In this document: positions 5,766 to 13,491 of the stretch, in pieces
Numbering within the stretch: position 1 is the stretch's first letter
How the letters are laid out: the number at the start of each line of letters is the position of its first letter
Assembly: GCA_029864945.1 (NCBI GenBank)
Contig: JAOTSL010000052.1
Location: 1-13,662 of the forward strand
Direction of reading: 5' to 3'
DNA length: 13,662 nucleotides
Origin: Gammaproteobacteria bacterium
GTDB lineage: Bacteria; Pseudomonadota; Gammaproteobacteria; S012-40
The notes under the pieces: model-generated
Seen by the model: only the letters and a program-made list of their open reading frames with translations
Told to the model about the DNA's origin: nothing
Database searches by the model: none
Program-made: the position numbers and the translations under genes

Positions 5766-7727
5766 ATGAAAATCAAAACTGCTTCGTTGTTACTTATGGT
5801 GACTTTGACCTTGTTCGGAGGGGTTATTGTTGCGGTGACGATGTGCGGCTTATCCAGTAGTTATGATATTGAGTCTATATGGGGCGGTTTTGAAGAGGCT
5901 CATTTAGAGAAAAGCCCCGCATTAAACACGCTTCATAGCGTTATTGGTTACGGAGGCATGGTGCATCATTTAAAAAAGGCTATTTTAAGTGGTGAAGTTG
6001 ATGCGTTAGAGTTAGCAAAAAAAGACCTGCAAAGAGCGCAGCGGGCAACTGAGGACTACTTAAGGTTTGATTTAAATAAAACGGAGTTGGAGGCAATAAG
6101 AACCATCAGTAATACCCTCTCAATTTATGCCTCTAAAATAGAAAAAGCCGACAGCCTCGACCTGCAAAAAAATCGTTCTGAATACCTTGCCCCTTTACTG
6201 CTTGTGGATGACGAATCATCATTAAATGCTTTTTCCTTACTGAATAAAGAAATAATATTGCAGGCCAATCAGGCTAAAGAAAAACATTCTAAAACTTTGG
6301 CATTAGCGATTAATGCGCAAAAAATCACGCTATATCTAACCGTTATCACAATACTACTTCTTATCGGTGGCGGCTATTGGTTAATTCGAATTATAAGACC
6401 AATTGTTAGCATTACAGATGTCATGACTCGTATCGCAAGAGAAGATCTTGATGTAGAAATACCAGGGGTAGATAAGCAGAATGAAATAGGTGAAATGGCC
6501 AGAGCAGTTGAGATTTTTCAGGAAAATGTTTATTTGTTGGAGTGTGTGAAAACTGAAGTGTATTCAGCAAATCTGGATGTAGAATCGAGAGTAGATATTC
6601 GTACTCAGGCATTAAAAAATAGTGAAGAAACTTTGCGTGCAATACTTGATTCCGCCGTAGATGCCGTTATTACAATTGATGGTACCGGCATCATCAAGTC
6701 ATTCAATTCTGCTGCTGAAGGTATGTTTTGTCTTAGTCAGGAAGAGGCTGTCGGTCAGAATGTTTCTATATTGATGCCCGAATTCATGAGGTTGAGCCAC
6801 AATGATTATATCGCAAAATATCGAGAGTCAGGTGAGAAAAATATAATTGGTACAATTCGTGAGACGAATGGGTGTCGCAAAGACGGAGAGGTTTTCCCTG
6901 TACATATTTCCGTTAGTGAGGTTAAGTCTTCAGGAAGAAATTTATTCACGGGCATAATACGTGATGTCACGGAAATAAACGCGTACCAAAAAAGTTTACA
7001 GGTTTCCGAAGATGTTGCTAAGAAAGCAAGTAAGGCAAAATCAGATTTTGTTACAAGTATGAGTCACGAGTTACGCACGCCAATGAATGCGATATTGGGT
7101 TTTGCGCAATTGTTAGCGTCGAGTCAAGAGGAGCCATTAACACAAAGCCAGGAGGAGGCTGTTGCCGAAATTAAAGCTGCTGGCCGGCATTTGATCGATA
7201 TAATTAATCAAATACTGGAGTTAAATCAAATTGAGGCAGGTAAGATGCCGGTTTCTATGCAGCGGACATCTCCCTCTGAGCTGGTGCAGGAAAGTTTGGC
7301 CTTAATTACTCAAATTAGTGGCGAGAAGAATATTGAGCTTATTGATAATATTGAGTATGAAGAATTGCCCGATTTATTAACGGATAAAATGCGGTTCAAG
7401 CAAGTGTTGATTAATTTGTTGTCCAATGCCGTAAAATATAACACTTTGGGTGGAAATATTATTTTGAGCACCGAGCTTACGGGTAAAAAATTACGTTTTA
7501 ACGTTGAAGACACAGGTAAAGGGATTTCGCTGTATCGCCAATCTCAAATTTTTGTACCCTTTGAGAGGTTGGGGCATGAAAGTAGTGAAATTGAAGGTAC
7601 GGGCATAGGTTTGTCGATTACCAAGGAAATTGTAGAGTTGATGCACGGTGATATTGGTTTTAAAAGTGAGCAAGGTAAGGGGAGTTGTTTTTGGTTTGAG
7701 TTGCCTGTGTATGAAGTGTTGGAATAA
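5766..7727 (+). CDS. Membrane sensor histidine kinase with HAMP and FixL-like PAS domain
   Basis: This is a 653-residue inner-membrane kinase. The domains in order are a membrane span 5-27, a helical periplasmic region to about 185, a second span 187-207, HAMP 208-260, a helical linker, PAS 287-405, HisKA about 425-495 with the phospho-acceptor His434 in SHELRTP, and a HATPase with N box (Asn550/Asn554), G1 DTGKG (582-586) and G2 GTGIG (611-615). The PAS resembles the FixL heme domain closely (GQNVSILMPE, SHNDYIAKYR, NIIGTIRE, RKDGEVFPV, FTGIIRDVTE). His345 aligns with the FixL proximal heme ligand and Arg365 with the FixL distal arginine, so oxygen or another heme-binding gas is a plausible signal; the FixL propionate-contacting Arg is Lys351 here. 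There is no receiver domain and no response regulator gene next to it, so it is an orphan kinase. The ATG at 5766 has no clear Shine-Dalgarno; a 3-codon ORF overlaps it. Confidence 0.9.
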   Translation: MKIKTASLLLMVTLTLFGGVIVAVTMCGLSSSYDIESIWGGFEEAHLEKSPALNTLHSVIGYGGMVHHLKKAILSGEVDALELAKKDLQRAQRATEDYLRFDLNKTELEAIRTISNTLSIYASKIEKADSLDLQKNRSEYLAPLLLVDDESSLNAFSLLNKEIILQANQAKEKHSKTLALAINAQKITLYLTVITILLLIGGGYWLIRIIRPIVSITDVMTRIAREDLDVEIPGVDKQNEIGEMARAVEIFQENVYLLECVKTEVYSANLDVESRVDIRTQALKNSEETLRAILDSAVDAVITIDGTGIIKSFNSAAEGMFCLSQEEAVGQNVSILMPEFMRLSHNDYIAKYRESGEKNIIGTIRETNGCRKDGEVFPVHISVSEVKSSGRNLFTGIIRDVTEINAYQKSLQVSEDVAKKASKAKSDFVTSMSHELRTPMNAILGFAQLLASSQEEPLTQSQEEAVAEIKAAGRHLIDIINQILELNQIEAGKMPVSMQRTSPSELVQESLALITQISGEKNIELIDNIEYEELPDLLTDKMRFKQVLINLLSNAVKYNTLGGNIILSTELTGKKLRFNVEDTGKGISLYRQSQIFVPFERLGHESSEIEGTGIGLSITKEIVELMHGDIGFKSEQGKGSCFWFELPVYEVLE

Positions 7728-7761
7728 AGTATAAGTTACCACGTCGAAGCACGCTGAATAA

Positions 7762-8292
7762 TTACTCTTTCTTTTTTTTATTGCTCATTTCTTTAAGTAA
7801 TGTTTCTTGTTCTGAAAATGAATAAACACGTGATTTTCCTGATTGATTTTTTTTTGTTTCGAAAGCAGTAATTTCATTGTTTTTTATATTTATATAGTCA
7901 TCGACGGGTGTGTCATTTGTGTATCGCCCACGAAAGTCTTTTGGTGGGGTAATATCTGATTGTAGCGAAAGACTCATTTTAAGATTTTTATTGAACTGAA
8001 CTATCTGATTTTCCATATTTATAATGTCGATGATTAATAAAACAATCTCTGCCAAGAGTAATAAACCGGCAATAATTGGCGAAAATAGAAAGGCGATGAT
8101 GGTCGACGTGGTCAGGAAAAAAAATAGGATACCCCTGTTAAAGGCTTTTAAATAAAATTGATGGGCTCCCAGAGGAAACAGTGCGCACAATAAAAAGGCA
8201 GTGCTGGTGTTTCTTTTTAGCCTGCTATATTGTTGATTAATGGTTTGTAGGCCATTACCAGCAAGATCTTGGTGTTTCCAGTATTCACTCAT
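7762..8292 (-). CDS. TM2-domain membrane protein with polar C-terminal tail
   Basis: This 176-residue protein has a short polar N-terminus and then a TM2 domain at about 27-90: a basic lead (RLKRN), a first hydrophobic segment with the signature LGAHQFYLKAFNRG (41-54), and a second hydrophobic region (ILFFFLTTSTIIAFLF onward) that extends into a third hydrophobic stretch (LLLLAEIVLLIIDI). TM2 proteins are small inner-membrane proteins of poorly defined role. Residues from about 95 form an unusually long, polar, probably cytoplasmic tail ending in a Lys cluster (NKKKKE). The gene is convergent with the sensor kinase, with 34 bases between the stops and no obvious hairpin. It is divergent from the LysR gene. 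The ribosome binding site is weak. Confidence 0.78.
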   Translation of the reverse strand: MSEYWKHQDLAGNGLQTINQQYSRLKRNTSTAFLLCALFPLGAHQFYLKAFNRGILFFFLTTSTIIAFLFSPIIAGLLLLAEIVLLIIDIINMENQIVQFNKNLKMSLSLQSDITPPKDFRGRYTNDTPVDDYINIKNNEITAFETKKNQSGKSRVYSFSEQETLLKEMSNKKKKE

Positions 8293-8423
8293 CTAATACT
8301 TATGCTCATTTAAAATAACGACAATAAAAATATTGTAAGCGATAGAAGTCAAAATCGCATCAATTGAATTCGCGTATATTAATCTTAGTTATTAACTGGT
8401 ACTATCGAAGCAATAAACTCACT

Positions 8424-8429
8424 TATAAT
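8424..8429 (+). promoter_or_regulatory. Candidate -10 element for the LysR gene
   Basis: TATAAT at 8424-8429 is a perfect -10 hexamer, but it lies only 18 bases before the ATG and has no good -35 at 16-18 bases spacing. If used, the leader would be very short. Confidence 0.25.
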
Positions 8430-8446
8430 GGCAGGCGACTAAAGCA

Positions 8447-9358
8447 ATGTCAGATAGAAGGTTACACGTATTTTTCACCGTTGCTAAACTATTAAGCTTC
8501 ACAAAAGCAGCGGAATCATTACACATGACACAACCTGCAGTAACGTTTCAGGTGCGTCAGCTCGAAGAGTATTTTAACACTCGCCTTTTTGATCGAACTC
8601 ATAACCGAATAAGTCTGACAGAGGCTGGTAGTAGAGTATACGAGTTTGCCGGTCGTATATTTGTAATTTATGATGAGATGGAAAATGCAGTCAAGGAGTT
8701 GACGGGTGAAGTCAGTGGTGTTCTGATTATAGGCGCGAGTACAACAATCGCGGAATATATGTTGCCAGCTCTTCTAGGTGATTTCAAAAATCGCTTTCCC
8801 GATGTGAATGTTCGTCTAAAAGTTTCTAATACCGACGGTATTGTTTCCATGGTTGAAAATAATATCATTGACCTCGGTGTTGTTGAAGCGCCGGTATCAA
8901 ATAAAAACCTGGCAGTAGAATTGTGTAAGCTTGATCAGCTTGTTGCTATTGTGCCTCCGGGCCATGCGCTCGCACACCTTACATCGGTTAAAATCGAAGA
9001 CTTATTAGAGTACCCTTATATTTGTCGCGAAGAAGGCTCAGGTACGCGAGATGTCATACTGGATTACCTTCAGGATGTAGGTTTAAGTGCCAATAATCTT
9101 GATATTATTATGGAGCTGGGTAGTCCCGAGGCGATAAAGGGTGCGGTTGAAGCCGGAATAGGTATTACTATTCTTTCTAGGGCGACACTCGCCAAAGAGC
9201 TCAAGTTAGGTACTCTTGTCGCACTTCCTTTGGAAACGCCATTAGAGCGGCCATTTTCGTTCGTGCATCAAAAGCAAAAGTTTAGGCAGCGTGCTATGGA
9301 AGAGTTGTTGGATTTTGCTCGGCAATATTGCCTGGAACACCCTACTATTAAGATATAG
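8447..9358 (+). CDS. LysR-family transcriptional regulator
   Basis: This 303-residue DNA-binding regulator has the standard LysR layout. A winged helix-turn-helix spans about residues 4-62 (FTKAAESLHMTQPAVTFQV at 18-36, LFDRTHNRISLTEAG after it), then a linker helix, then a periplasmic-binding-like effector domain from about 90 to 295 that starts with GVLIIGASTTIAEYMLP. The ASTTIAEYMLP and ICREEGSGTRD segments resemble the CysL/YeiE/CbbR branch, regulators often tied to sulfur or one-carbon metabolism, but the ligand cannot be read from the sequence. The divergent neighbour is the TM2 gene, the usual position for a LysR target. The short divergent region shows no clear T-N11-A box. The ATG at 8447 is preceded by GGCAGG at a rather long spacing. 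Confidence 0.93.
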   Translation: MSDRRLHVFFTVAKLLSFTKAAESLHMTQPAVTFQVRQLEEYFNTRLFDRTHNRISLTEAGSRVYEFAGRIFVIYDEMENAVKELTGEVSGVLIIGASTTIAEYMLPALLGDFKNRFPDVNVRLKVSNTDGIVSMVENNIIDLGVVEAPVSNKNLAVELCKLDQLVAIVPPGHALAHLTSVKIEDLLEYPYICREEGSGTRDVILDYLQDVGLSANNLDIIMELGSPEAIKGAVEAGIGITILSRATLAKELKLGTLVALPLETPLERPFSFVHQKQKFRQRAMEELLDFARQYCLEHPTIKI

Positions 9359-9630
9359 CTATTAACATGCAGTTATTATTGTGGTTATGAGTAGCTGAAA
9401 TCATTATCTGTTTCAGGCAGGCCTTCTTACCCCTTGGATTCAAGCCCTATGCCGCGCTCGTTCTGTAGCAAAAGCCAAGCACGATATTCAGCTCTCCTCC
9501 AGCTTCTCTTTTTACGTTTCTAAAGTGCTATTTTCATCTCGAAGGGCCTTGCGTGTTATTTTCGCCAATATTTTTTTGAAAAAATAGCGGGCTCGGTTTA
9601 CGGGTACGCCTTTAACTTATTTACCTATGT
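9359..9630. other. Non-coding stretch with no supportable gene
   Basis: Nothing convincing is encoded here on either strand. The longest ATG-started frame I find on the + strand (9449-9523, 24 codons) has no ribosome binding site. On the minus strand a 30-codon open frame covering about 9530-9620 lacks a start codon. An AT-rich dyad (TATTTTTTTGAAAAAATA, inside 9563-9589, flanked by CGC and GCG) could form a hairpin but has no T tail. The segment is somewhat richer in GC than the surrounding spacers and could be a decayed gene remnant. Confidence 0.4.
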
Positions 9631-9659
9631 TTGATTTTATCAGTATCTGCGCACATAAT
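9631..9659 (+). promoter_or_regulatory. Candidate sigma-70 promoter for the amidotransferase-like unit
   Basis: TTGATT (9631-9636) and CATAAT (9654-9659) match the -35 at four of six and the -10 at five of six positions, with an ideal 17-base spacer. The predicted transcript would start about 27 bases before the ATG at 9693. Confidence 0.45.
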
Positions 9660-9692
9660 ACTTGATCATTATTTACCGGTAGTACTTAGTTT

Positions 9693-10430
9693 ATGAAAAG
9701 TTATGCGGTCATACAGCACAATTACAGTGAGTTTCTCGGTCAGGTTGAGCGGCAGCTTGAAATTCGTGATATCGGTTTTAGTTATTTTCGGCCATTTGTA
9801 GGGCAGGATTTACCTGGATCTGCCATTCATTTTGATGCTTTGTTTATTCTTGGTGGCTCCAGCCTCATTAATAATGAAGAGCAAACTCCCTGGATAGAAT
9901 CAGAAAGGCGTGTGCTTCGCCTTTTTCAGGCGTCAAGGCGTCCAGTTGTGGGTTTTGGCTTTGGTGCATTGTTGTTGGCTGAAAATGCCGGTGCTACATT
10001 GCATGATGAGCCATATCATAATGCCTATTGGACAACCGCACACAAAACCGAAGCTGGTGAAGGTGATGCTCTGGCCGAGGCTGTTGATGGTAAGCGAGTA
10101 CTGGTTTTTTACAACGGGTCAGCCACTTTACCTGACAATGTTGCTCCTATACTGATCGATGATGAAGGAAAGTGGTTGGCAATCAGGCCAGACAGTATGA
10201 CTTATGGTATTTTGTTTCGGCCCGAATTAAAGCCAGGCATGATAGAAGATATGATTATGGAGGCCGGTCGTGATACGCCAGATGATATCGGTGAATTGCT
10301 GGCGACAGCTAGAGTTGAGTGGCCGGAGACGCAAAAAACCACGGATCAAATAATTATGGCTTTGGTTAAATCATTAGATCTAATGAAAGAACGGCATAAG
10401 GCGCCGGTATTCAAGCTCAACGTCGAATAA
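9693..10430 (+). CDS. Class I glutamine amidotransferase-like protein lacking catalytic residues
   Basis: This 245-residue soluble protein has the class I glutaminase (flavodoxin-like) fold: FDALFILGGSSLINNEE (47-63) corresponds to the D-x-x-I-x-x-GG region, then PVVGFGFGALLLAENAGA (84-101) to the nucleophile elbow and YGILFRPE (171-178) to the His-x-Glu motif. In active members the elbow reads G-x-C-x-G and the second motif F-H-P-E. Here Gly89 replaces the nucleophile Cys and Arg176 the catalytic His, while Glu178 remains. The protein therefore cannot hydrolyse glutamine by the normal route and is probably a binding or regulatory derivative. The reading frame is intact and well composed, so it is not a pseudogene. 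No amidotransferase synthase partner is adjacent. The downstream genes encode a helical protein and an AI-2E permease on the same strand. The Shine-Dalgarno is weak; a candidate promoter lies at 9631-9659. Confidence 0.82.
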   Translation: MKSYAVIQHNYSEFLGQVERQLEIRDIGFSYFRPFVGQDLPGSAIHFDALFILGGSSLINNEEQTPWIESERRVLRLFQASRRPVVGFGFGALLLAENAGATLHDEPYHNAYWTTAHKTEAGEGDALAEAVDGKRVLVFYNGSATLPDNVAPILIDDEGKWLAIRPDSMTYGILFRPELKPGMIEDMIMEAGRDTPDDIGELLATARVEWPETQKTTDQIIMALVKSLDLMKERHKAPVFKLNVE

Positions 10431-10455
10431 CGACTAAACATCCTGAGCCGTTATT

Positions 10456-10515
10456 ATGATTGAAACCCTTGAGAGTAAAGAGTGTTATGAGTGTTTATTA
10501 GATGAGTTCGGATAA
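10456..10515 (+). CDS. Possible 19-residue peptide with a CxxC motif
   Basis: An ATG at 10456 opens MIETLESKECYECLLDEFG, with TAA at 10513-10515, two bases before the ATG of the next gene. It has a CYEC pair and acidic composition. The upstream CTGAG is a poor ribosome binding site. It may serve to couple translation across the gap between its larger neighbours, or be chance. Confidence 0.22.
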   Translation: MIETLESKECYECLLDEFG

Positions 10516-10517
10516 TA

Positions 10518-10871
10518 ATGAAGCAAACTGAAAAAAAACTGTTAAATATTTATAGAAAGCTAAATGAGACTGATCAGCAGACGCTGGAAAAATTTGCCAA
10601 TTTTTTGCAAAGTAATGCAGGAGAAGAAGTTGAGCCTCTGGCCGAACCCGTTCTCATAGAAGCTAAAGTAGATGAAACAGTTGTTGGGGCCTTAAAGCGT
10701 CTTTCGGCCTCTTATCCCATGTTGGATTTATCAATTATGTTAAACAAAACGTCTACGCTGATGACGCAACATATTCTGCAGGGGCGAATTAAAGAAGAGG
10801 TTATTCCAGAGCTAGAGTCGGTCTTTGCGGAGCAGTATCTCGAGCTTCAAAACCAGGAATTAAAGAAGTGA
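10518..10871 (+). CDS. Helical hypothetical protein (117 aa)
   Basis: I do not recognise a named family. The protein is soluble, helical and charged: a basic start (MKQTEKKLLNIYRKL), a helix QQTLEKFANFLQ, an acidic Pro-containing linker (EEVEPLAEPVLIEAK), a middle segment VVGALKRLSASYPMLD, and a C-terminal acidic helix rich in Glu and Leu (EEVIPELESVFAEQYLEL). It has no membrane span and no Cys. It lies between the pseudo-amidotransferase gene and the AI-2E permease gene, six bases from the latter, so it is almost certainly in the same transcript. It could be a cytoplasmic partner of either neighbour; this is inference from position. Confidence 0.75.
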   Translation: MKQTEKKLLNIYRKLNETDQQTLEKFANFLQSNAGEEVEPLAEPVLIEAKVDETVVGALKRLSASYPMLDLSIMLNKTSTLMTQHILQGRIKEEVIPELESVFAEQYLELQNQELKK

Positions 10872-10877
10872 ATAAAA

Positions 10878-11957
10878 ATGATTGAAATGCTGAAGCTATG
10901 GTACGAGCGCCATTTTTCCAATCCTCAGGTTGTGATATTGGCGCTGCTGTTAATTGGCGGTTTTGCTGTTGTTCTTTATTTTGGCGATATATTAATTCCG
11001 TTACTTTCGGCTATTGTCATTGCTTATATGCTGGAAGGGCTGGTGATTAAAGTTGAAAAAAAGGGGGTGGGGCGAAGGCTTGCAAGTATTAGTGTGTTTT
11101 CAGTTTTTTTTGCCACAGTGGTTATCTTTATCTTAATTCTTATACCGCTGTTAGTTGAGCAGGTGTCCCAGTTTTTCACCGAGTTGCCGAAAATGCTTGG
11201 GCGTATTCAGCAGGTTTTGTTGCAATTACCTGAAAGTCACCCGAGTATTATTTCGCAGGCACAAATTAATGAAGTCATGTCATTGGTTCGAACTGAAATT
11301 GGCAAACTGAGTCAAGCCGTATTGTCATTTTCTATTTCCTCTTTGCAGGGTCTTATTACCTGGATGGTGTACTTAATTCTTATTTTGTTATTGGTGTTTT
11401 TCTTTTTAAAAGACAAAGATCTTATTAAGAAATGGTTGAGTAATTATTTACCTAGTAAGCGTGTGTTAGTGCAGCAGGTTTCCCGTGAAATGGACATGCA
11501 AATCGGTAATTATATTCGTGGGAAAATTATCGAAATTATTATTATTGGTGTTGCGAGCTATATTGGTTTTGTTTTTATGGGCCTTAACTATGCGTTTCTT
11601 TTAGGCCTGTTGGTTGGGCTTTCTGTTTTGGTGCCATTTGTCGGTGCAACTCTTGTGACTATTCCTGTGGCCCTTACCGCTTTTTTTCAATTTGGTTGGA
11701 GCTCCGAGTTTGGTTATTTGATGCTGGTATATGGCATTATTCAGGCGATTGACGGCAATATTCTTGTGCCTCTTTTGTTTTCCGAGGCTGTGAACTTGCA
11801 TCCTGTTGCGATTATTATTGCGATTATTTTCTTTGGTGGTATGTGGGGGTTGTGGGGTGTGTTTTTTGCGATTCCGTTGGCGACTTTGGTTAAAGCGGTA
11901 TTGAATGCATGGCCGGATGACCCCGGGCCGAAAGAAACGATTAAATCTACCGTTTAA
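10878..11957 (+). CDS. AI-2E family (TqsA/PerM-like) membrane permease
   Basis: This 359-residue inner-membrane protein has about eight spans (near 18-36, 38-55, 70-93, 155-177, 215-235, 237-262, 275-295 and 308-340) and a soluble amphipathic region at about 95-150 between spans three and four. Family signatures are visible: the MQIGNYIRGKIIE helix (207-219), VPFVGATLVTIP (252-263), and the C-terminal IDGNILVPLLFSEAVNLHP (291-309) followed by a Gly/Trp-rich FFGGMWGLWGVFFAIP. Family members have been linked to autoinducer-2 export, and others to Na+/H+ antiport, so the name does not fix the substrate here; no lux genes are nearby. The ATG at 10878 follows the preceding stop by six bases, and a second ATG at 10887 is possible. 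The gene ends at a strong hairpin terminator. Confidence 0.92.
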   Translation: MIEMLKLWYERHFSNPQVVILALLLIGGFAVVLYFGDILIPLLSAIVIAYMLEGLVIKVEKKGVGRRLASISVFSVFFATVVIFILILIPLLVEQVSQFFTELPKMLGRIQQVLLQLPESHPSIISQAQINEVMSLVRTEIGKLSQAVLSFSISSLQGLITWMVYLILILLLVFFFLKDKDLIKKWLSNYLPSKRVLVQQVSREMDMQIGNYIRGKIIEIIIIGVASYIGFVFMGLNYAFLLGLLVGLSVLVPFVGATLVTIPVALTAFFQFGWSSEFGYLMLVYGIIQAIDGNILVPLLFSEAVNLHPVAIIIAIIFFGGMWGLWGVFFAIPLATLVKAVLNAWPDDPGPKETIKSTV

Positions 11958-11984
11958 AAAAATGGCCTTGAAAGGCCATTTTTT
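11957..11984. terminator. Bidirectional intrinsic terminator between the permease and phoH genes
   Basis: AAAAAATGGCCT (11957-11968) pairs perfectly with AGGCCATTTTTT (11973-11984) around a four-base TGAA loop. T tracts on both strands let it end the + strand permease unit and the - strand PhoH transcript. The first base of the stem is the last base of the permease stop codon. Confidence 0.92.
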
Positions 11985-12011
11985 ATTTGTCTGTCCGTAT
12001 TCGTTGAGTAG

Positions 12012-13418
12012 TTATAAAACCTCAGATGCGTAATCAGCCAAGCGAGAACGTTCGCCACGCTGTAAAGTGATGTGCGCACTGTATTCCCAGTTTTTAAAGC
12101 GATCGACTACATAAGTTAAACCTGAGTTTGTCTCAGACAGGTAGGGGGTGTCTATCTGCGCAATGTTTCCTAGGCAAACAACTTTTGTTCCTGGTCCAGC
12201 ACGGGTTATCAGGGTTTTCATTTGTTTGGAAGTTAGGTTTTGAGCTTCATCTATAATCAGAAATTTATTTAAAAATGTGCGGCCTCGCATAAAGTTCATT
12301 GAGCGAATTTTGATGCGTTTTGCTAATAAATCATTTGTAGCTGCTCTTTCCCAGTCGCCGGCACCTTGTGGTGTGGTGAGCACTTCAAGGTTGTCCATTA
12401 AAGCCCCCATCCAAGGAGTCATTTTTTCTTCTTCTGTACCCGGTAAAAATCCAATATCTTCACCAACAGGTACAGTAACCCGCGTCACGATAATTTCCTG
12501 ATATATTTTTTGTTCAAGCGTTTGAGTTAGTGCGGCAGCAAGTGTCAGTAATGTTTTTCCCGAGCCGGCTTGACCGAGCAAGGTCACAAAATCAATATCC
12601 GGGTCCATTAAAACATTTAGTGCAAAATTCTGTTCACGATTGCGTGCATTAATACCCCAAATGGTGTGAGCGCTGCTTTCAAAATTGCTCAGGACTTCTA
12701 TTTTTGCTTTGTGGTCTTCATGTTTGCGAACAATTGCATAAAATTCGTCTTTGTCGTTATAAAGAAACTGGTTTGGATACCAGTCGTCCATGCCGTCGCC
12801 GGTTATTTGATAAAATGACTTAGTGTCTTCTTGCCAGGCCTCTATACCGTCTGAGTGCGAATCCCAGAAATTGGTACTTAATTCTGCAGAGCCACTATAG
12901 AGCAAATCAACATCATCAATTACCTGGTCGTTATTGTAATCTTCAGCATAAAGGCCGAGAGCCGCTGCTTTAATGCGTAAATTGATGTCTTTGGTGAGTA
13001 ACACCACTTGACGCTCTGCAAGTTGCTTTTGTAACGCGAGACTGACACTTAAAATTTGATTGTCGGCAATGCTGCCCGGCATATCAGAAGGCAGGTCGTA
13101 TTTTAGATCAAGTGTTTGAAGAAAAAGTTTGCCACTTGAGGTTTCGCTGTTTAAGGGGGTTGGAAGAGGGAGGCCATTTTCAATTTCTTGCTGGCTTGCT
13201 CCACTTACACATTCTTCCATAAAGCGACTGGCTTGACGTGCGCTTCGTGCTACATCTGAATGACCTCGTTTGTTTTTATCCAGCTCTTCTAGTACTACCA
13301 TCGGAATAAAAACATCATGCTCTTGAAATCGGAACAGGCAAGATGGGTCGTGCATCAAAATATTTGTATCGAGAACAAATAAACGTAATTTATTTTCTTG
13401 TAATGCTTTCAAGTTCAT
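12012..13418 (-). CDS. PIN domain-PhoH ATPase fusion (PhoH2/YlaK type)
   Basis: This 468-residue cytoplasmic protein has two parts. Residues 12-165 are a PIN nuclease domain (FVLDTNILMHDP with Asp17, VVLEELDKNKRG with Glu44/Glu45, SIADNQILS with Asp119, LLTKDINLR with Asp144), so the acidic metal site is complete. Residues 255-468 are a PhoH-type P-loop ATPase with Walker A GQAGSGKT (282-289), the ADP/substrate segment VTVPVGEDIGFLPGT (314-328), Walker B FLIIDEAQN (386-394) and the CLGNIAQID and LQRGERS motifs. Proteins of this architecture have been described as ATP-dependent RNA helicase/ribonucleases. The ATG at 13416-13418 has TAGGGAT at good spacing. The bcp-like gene lies 69 bases upstream on the same strand, with an inverted repeat in the gap. 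The name phoH reflects the family only; no phosphate box is visible. Confidence 0.93.
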   Translation of the reverse strand: MNLKALQENKLRLFVLDTNILMHDPSCLFRFQEHDVFIPMVVLEELDKNKRGHSDVARSARQASRFMEECVSGASQQEIENGLPLPTPLNSETSSGKLFLQTLDLKYDLPSDMPGSIADNQILSVSLALQKQLAERQVVLLTKDINLRIKAAALGLYAEDYNNDQVIDDVDLLYSGSAELSTNFWDSHSDGIEAWQEDTKSFYQITGDGMDDWYPNQFLYNDKDEFYAIVRKHEDHKAKIEVLSNFESSAHTIWGINARNREQNFALNVLMDPDIDFVTLLGQAGSGKTLLTLAAALTQTLEQKIYQEIIVTRVTVPVGEDIGFLPGTEEEKMTPWMGALMDNLEVLTTPQGAGDWERAATNDLLAKRIKIRSMNFMRGRTFLNKFLIIDEAQNLTSKQMKTLITRAGPGTKVVCLGNIAQIDTPYLSETNSGLTYVVDRFKNWEYSAHITLQRGERSRLADYASEVL

Positions 13419-13452
13419 GATGATCCCTATATCTCAATTAGTTAGTAAAGAG

Positions 13453-13491
13453 TTAATCGGTTGTTTACAGCGCTATGGCTACTCCGATTAA
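13453..13491 (-). repeat. Inverted repeat between bcp and phoH
   Basis: TTAATCGG (13453-13460) and CCGATTAA (13484-13491) are a perfect 8-bp inverted repeat around a 23-base loop. One arm overlaps the stop codon of the peroxiredoxin gene. It could act as an attenuator, an mRNA-end stabiliser or an operator for phoH. There is no strong T tract after it. Confidence 0.45.

Noticed and set aside
9449..9523. 24-codon + strand ORF in the same gap
   Set aside because: No ribosome binding site, no conserved-looking feature, and composition no different from the spacer.
9563..9589. AT-rich dyad considered as a terminator for the LysR gene
   Set aside because: It lies more than 200 bases after the LysR stop, the stem is mostly A-T pairs and interrupted, and there is no T tract behind it.
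9530..9620. Minus-strand frame coding for a basic helical segment in the 9359-9692 gap
   Set aside because: It has no start codon and stops on both sides within about 32 codons. It could be a decayed fragment, but nothing identifies it.
12277..12501. 74-codon + strand frame inside the phoH gene
   Set aside because: It lies antisense to the conserved ATPase region with no start signals; the minus-strand protein fully explains the sequence.
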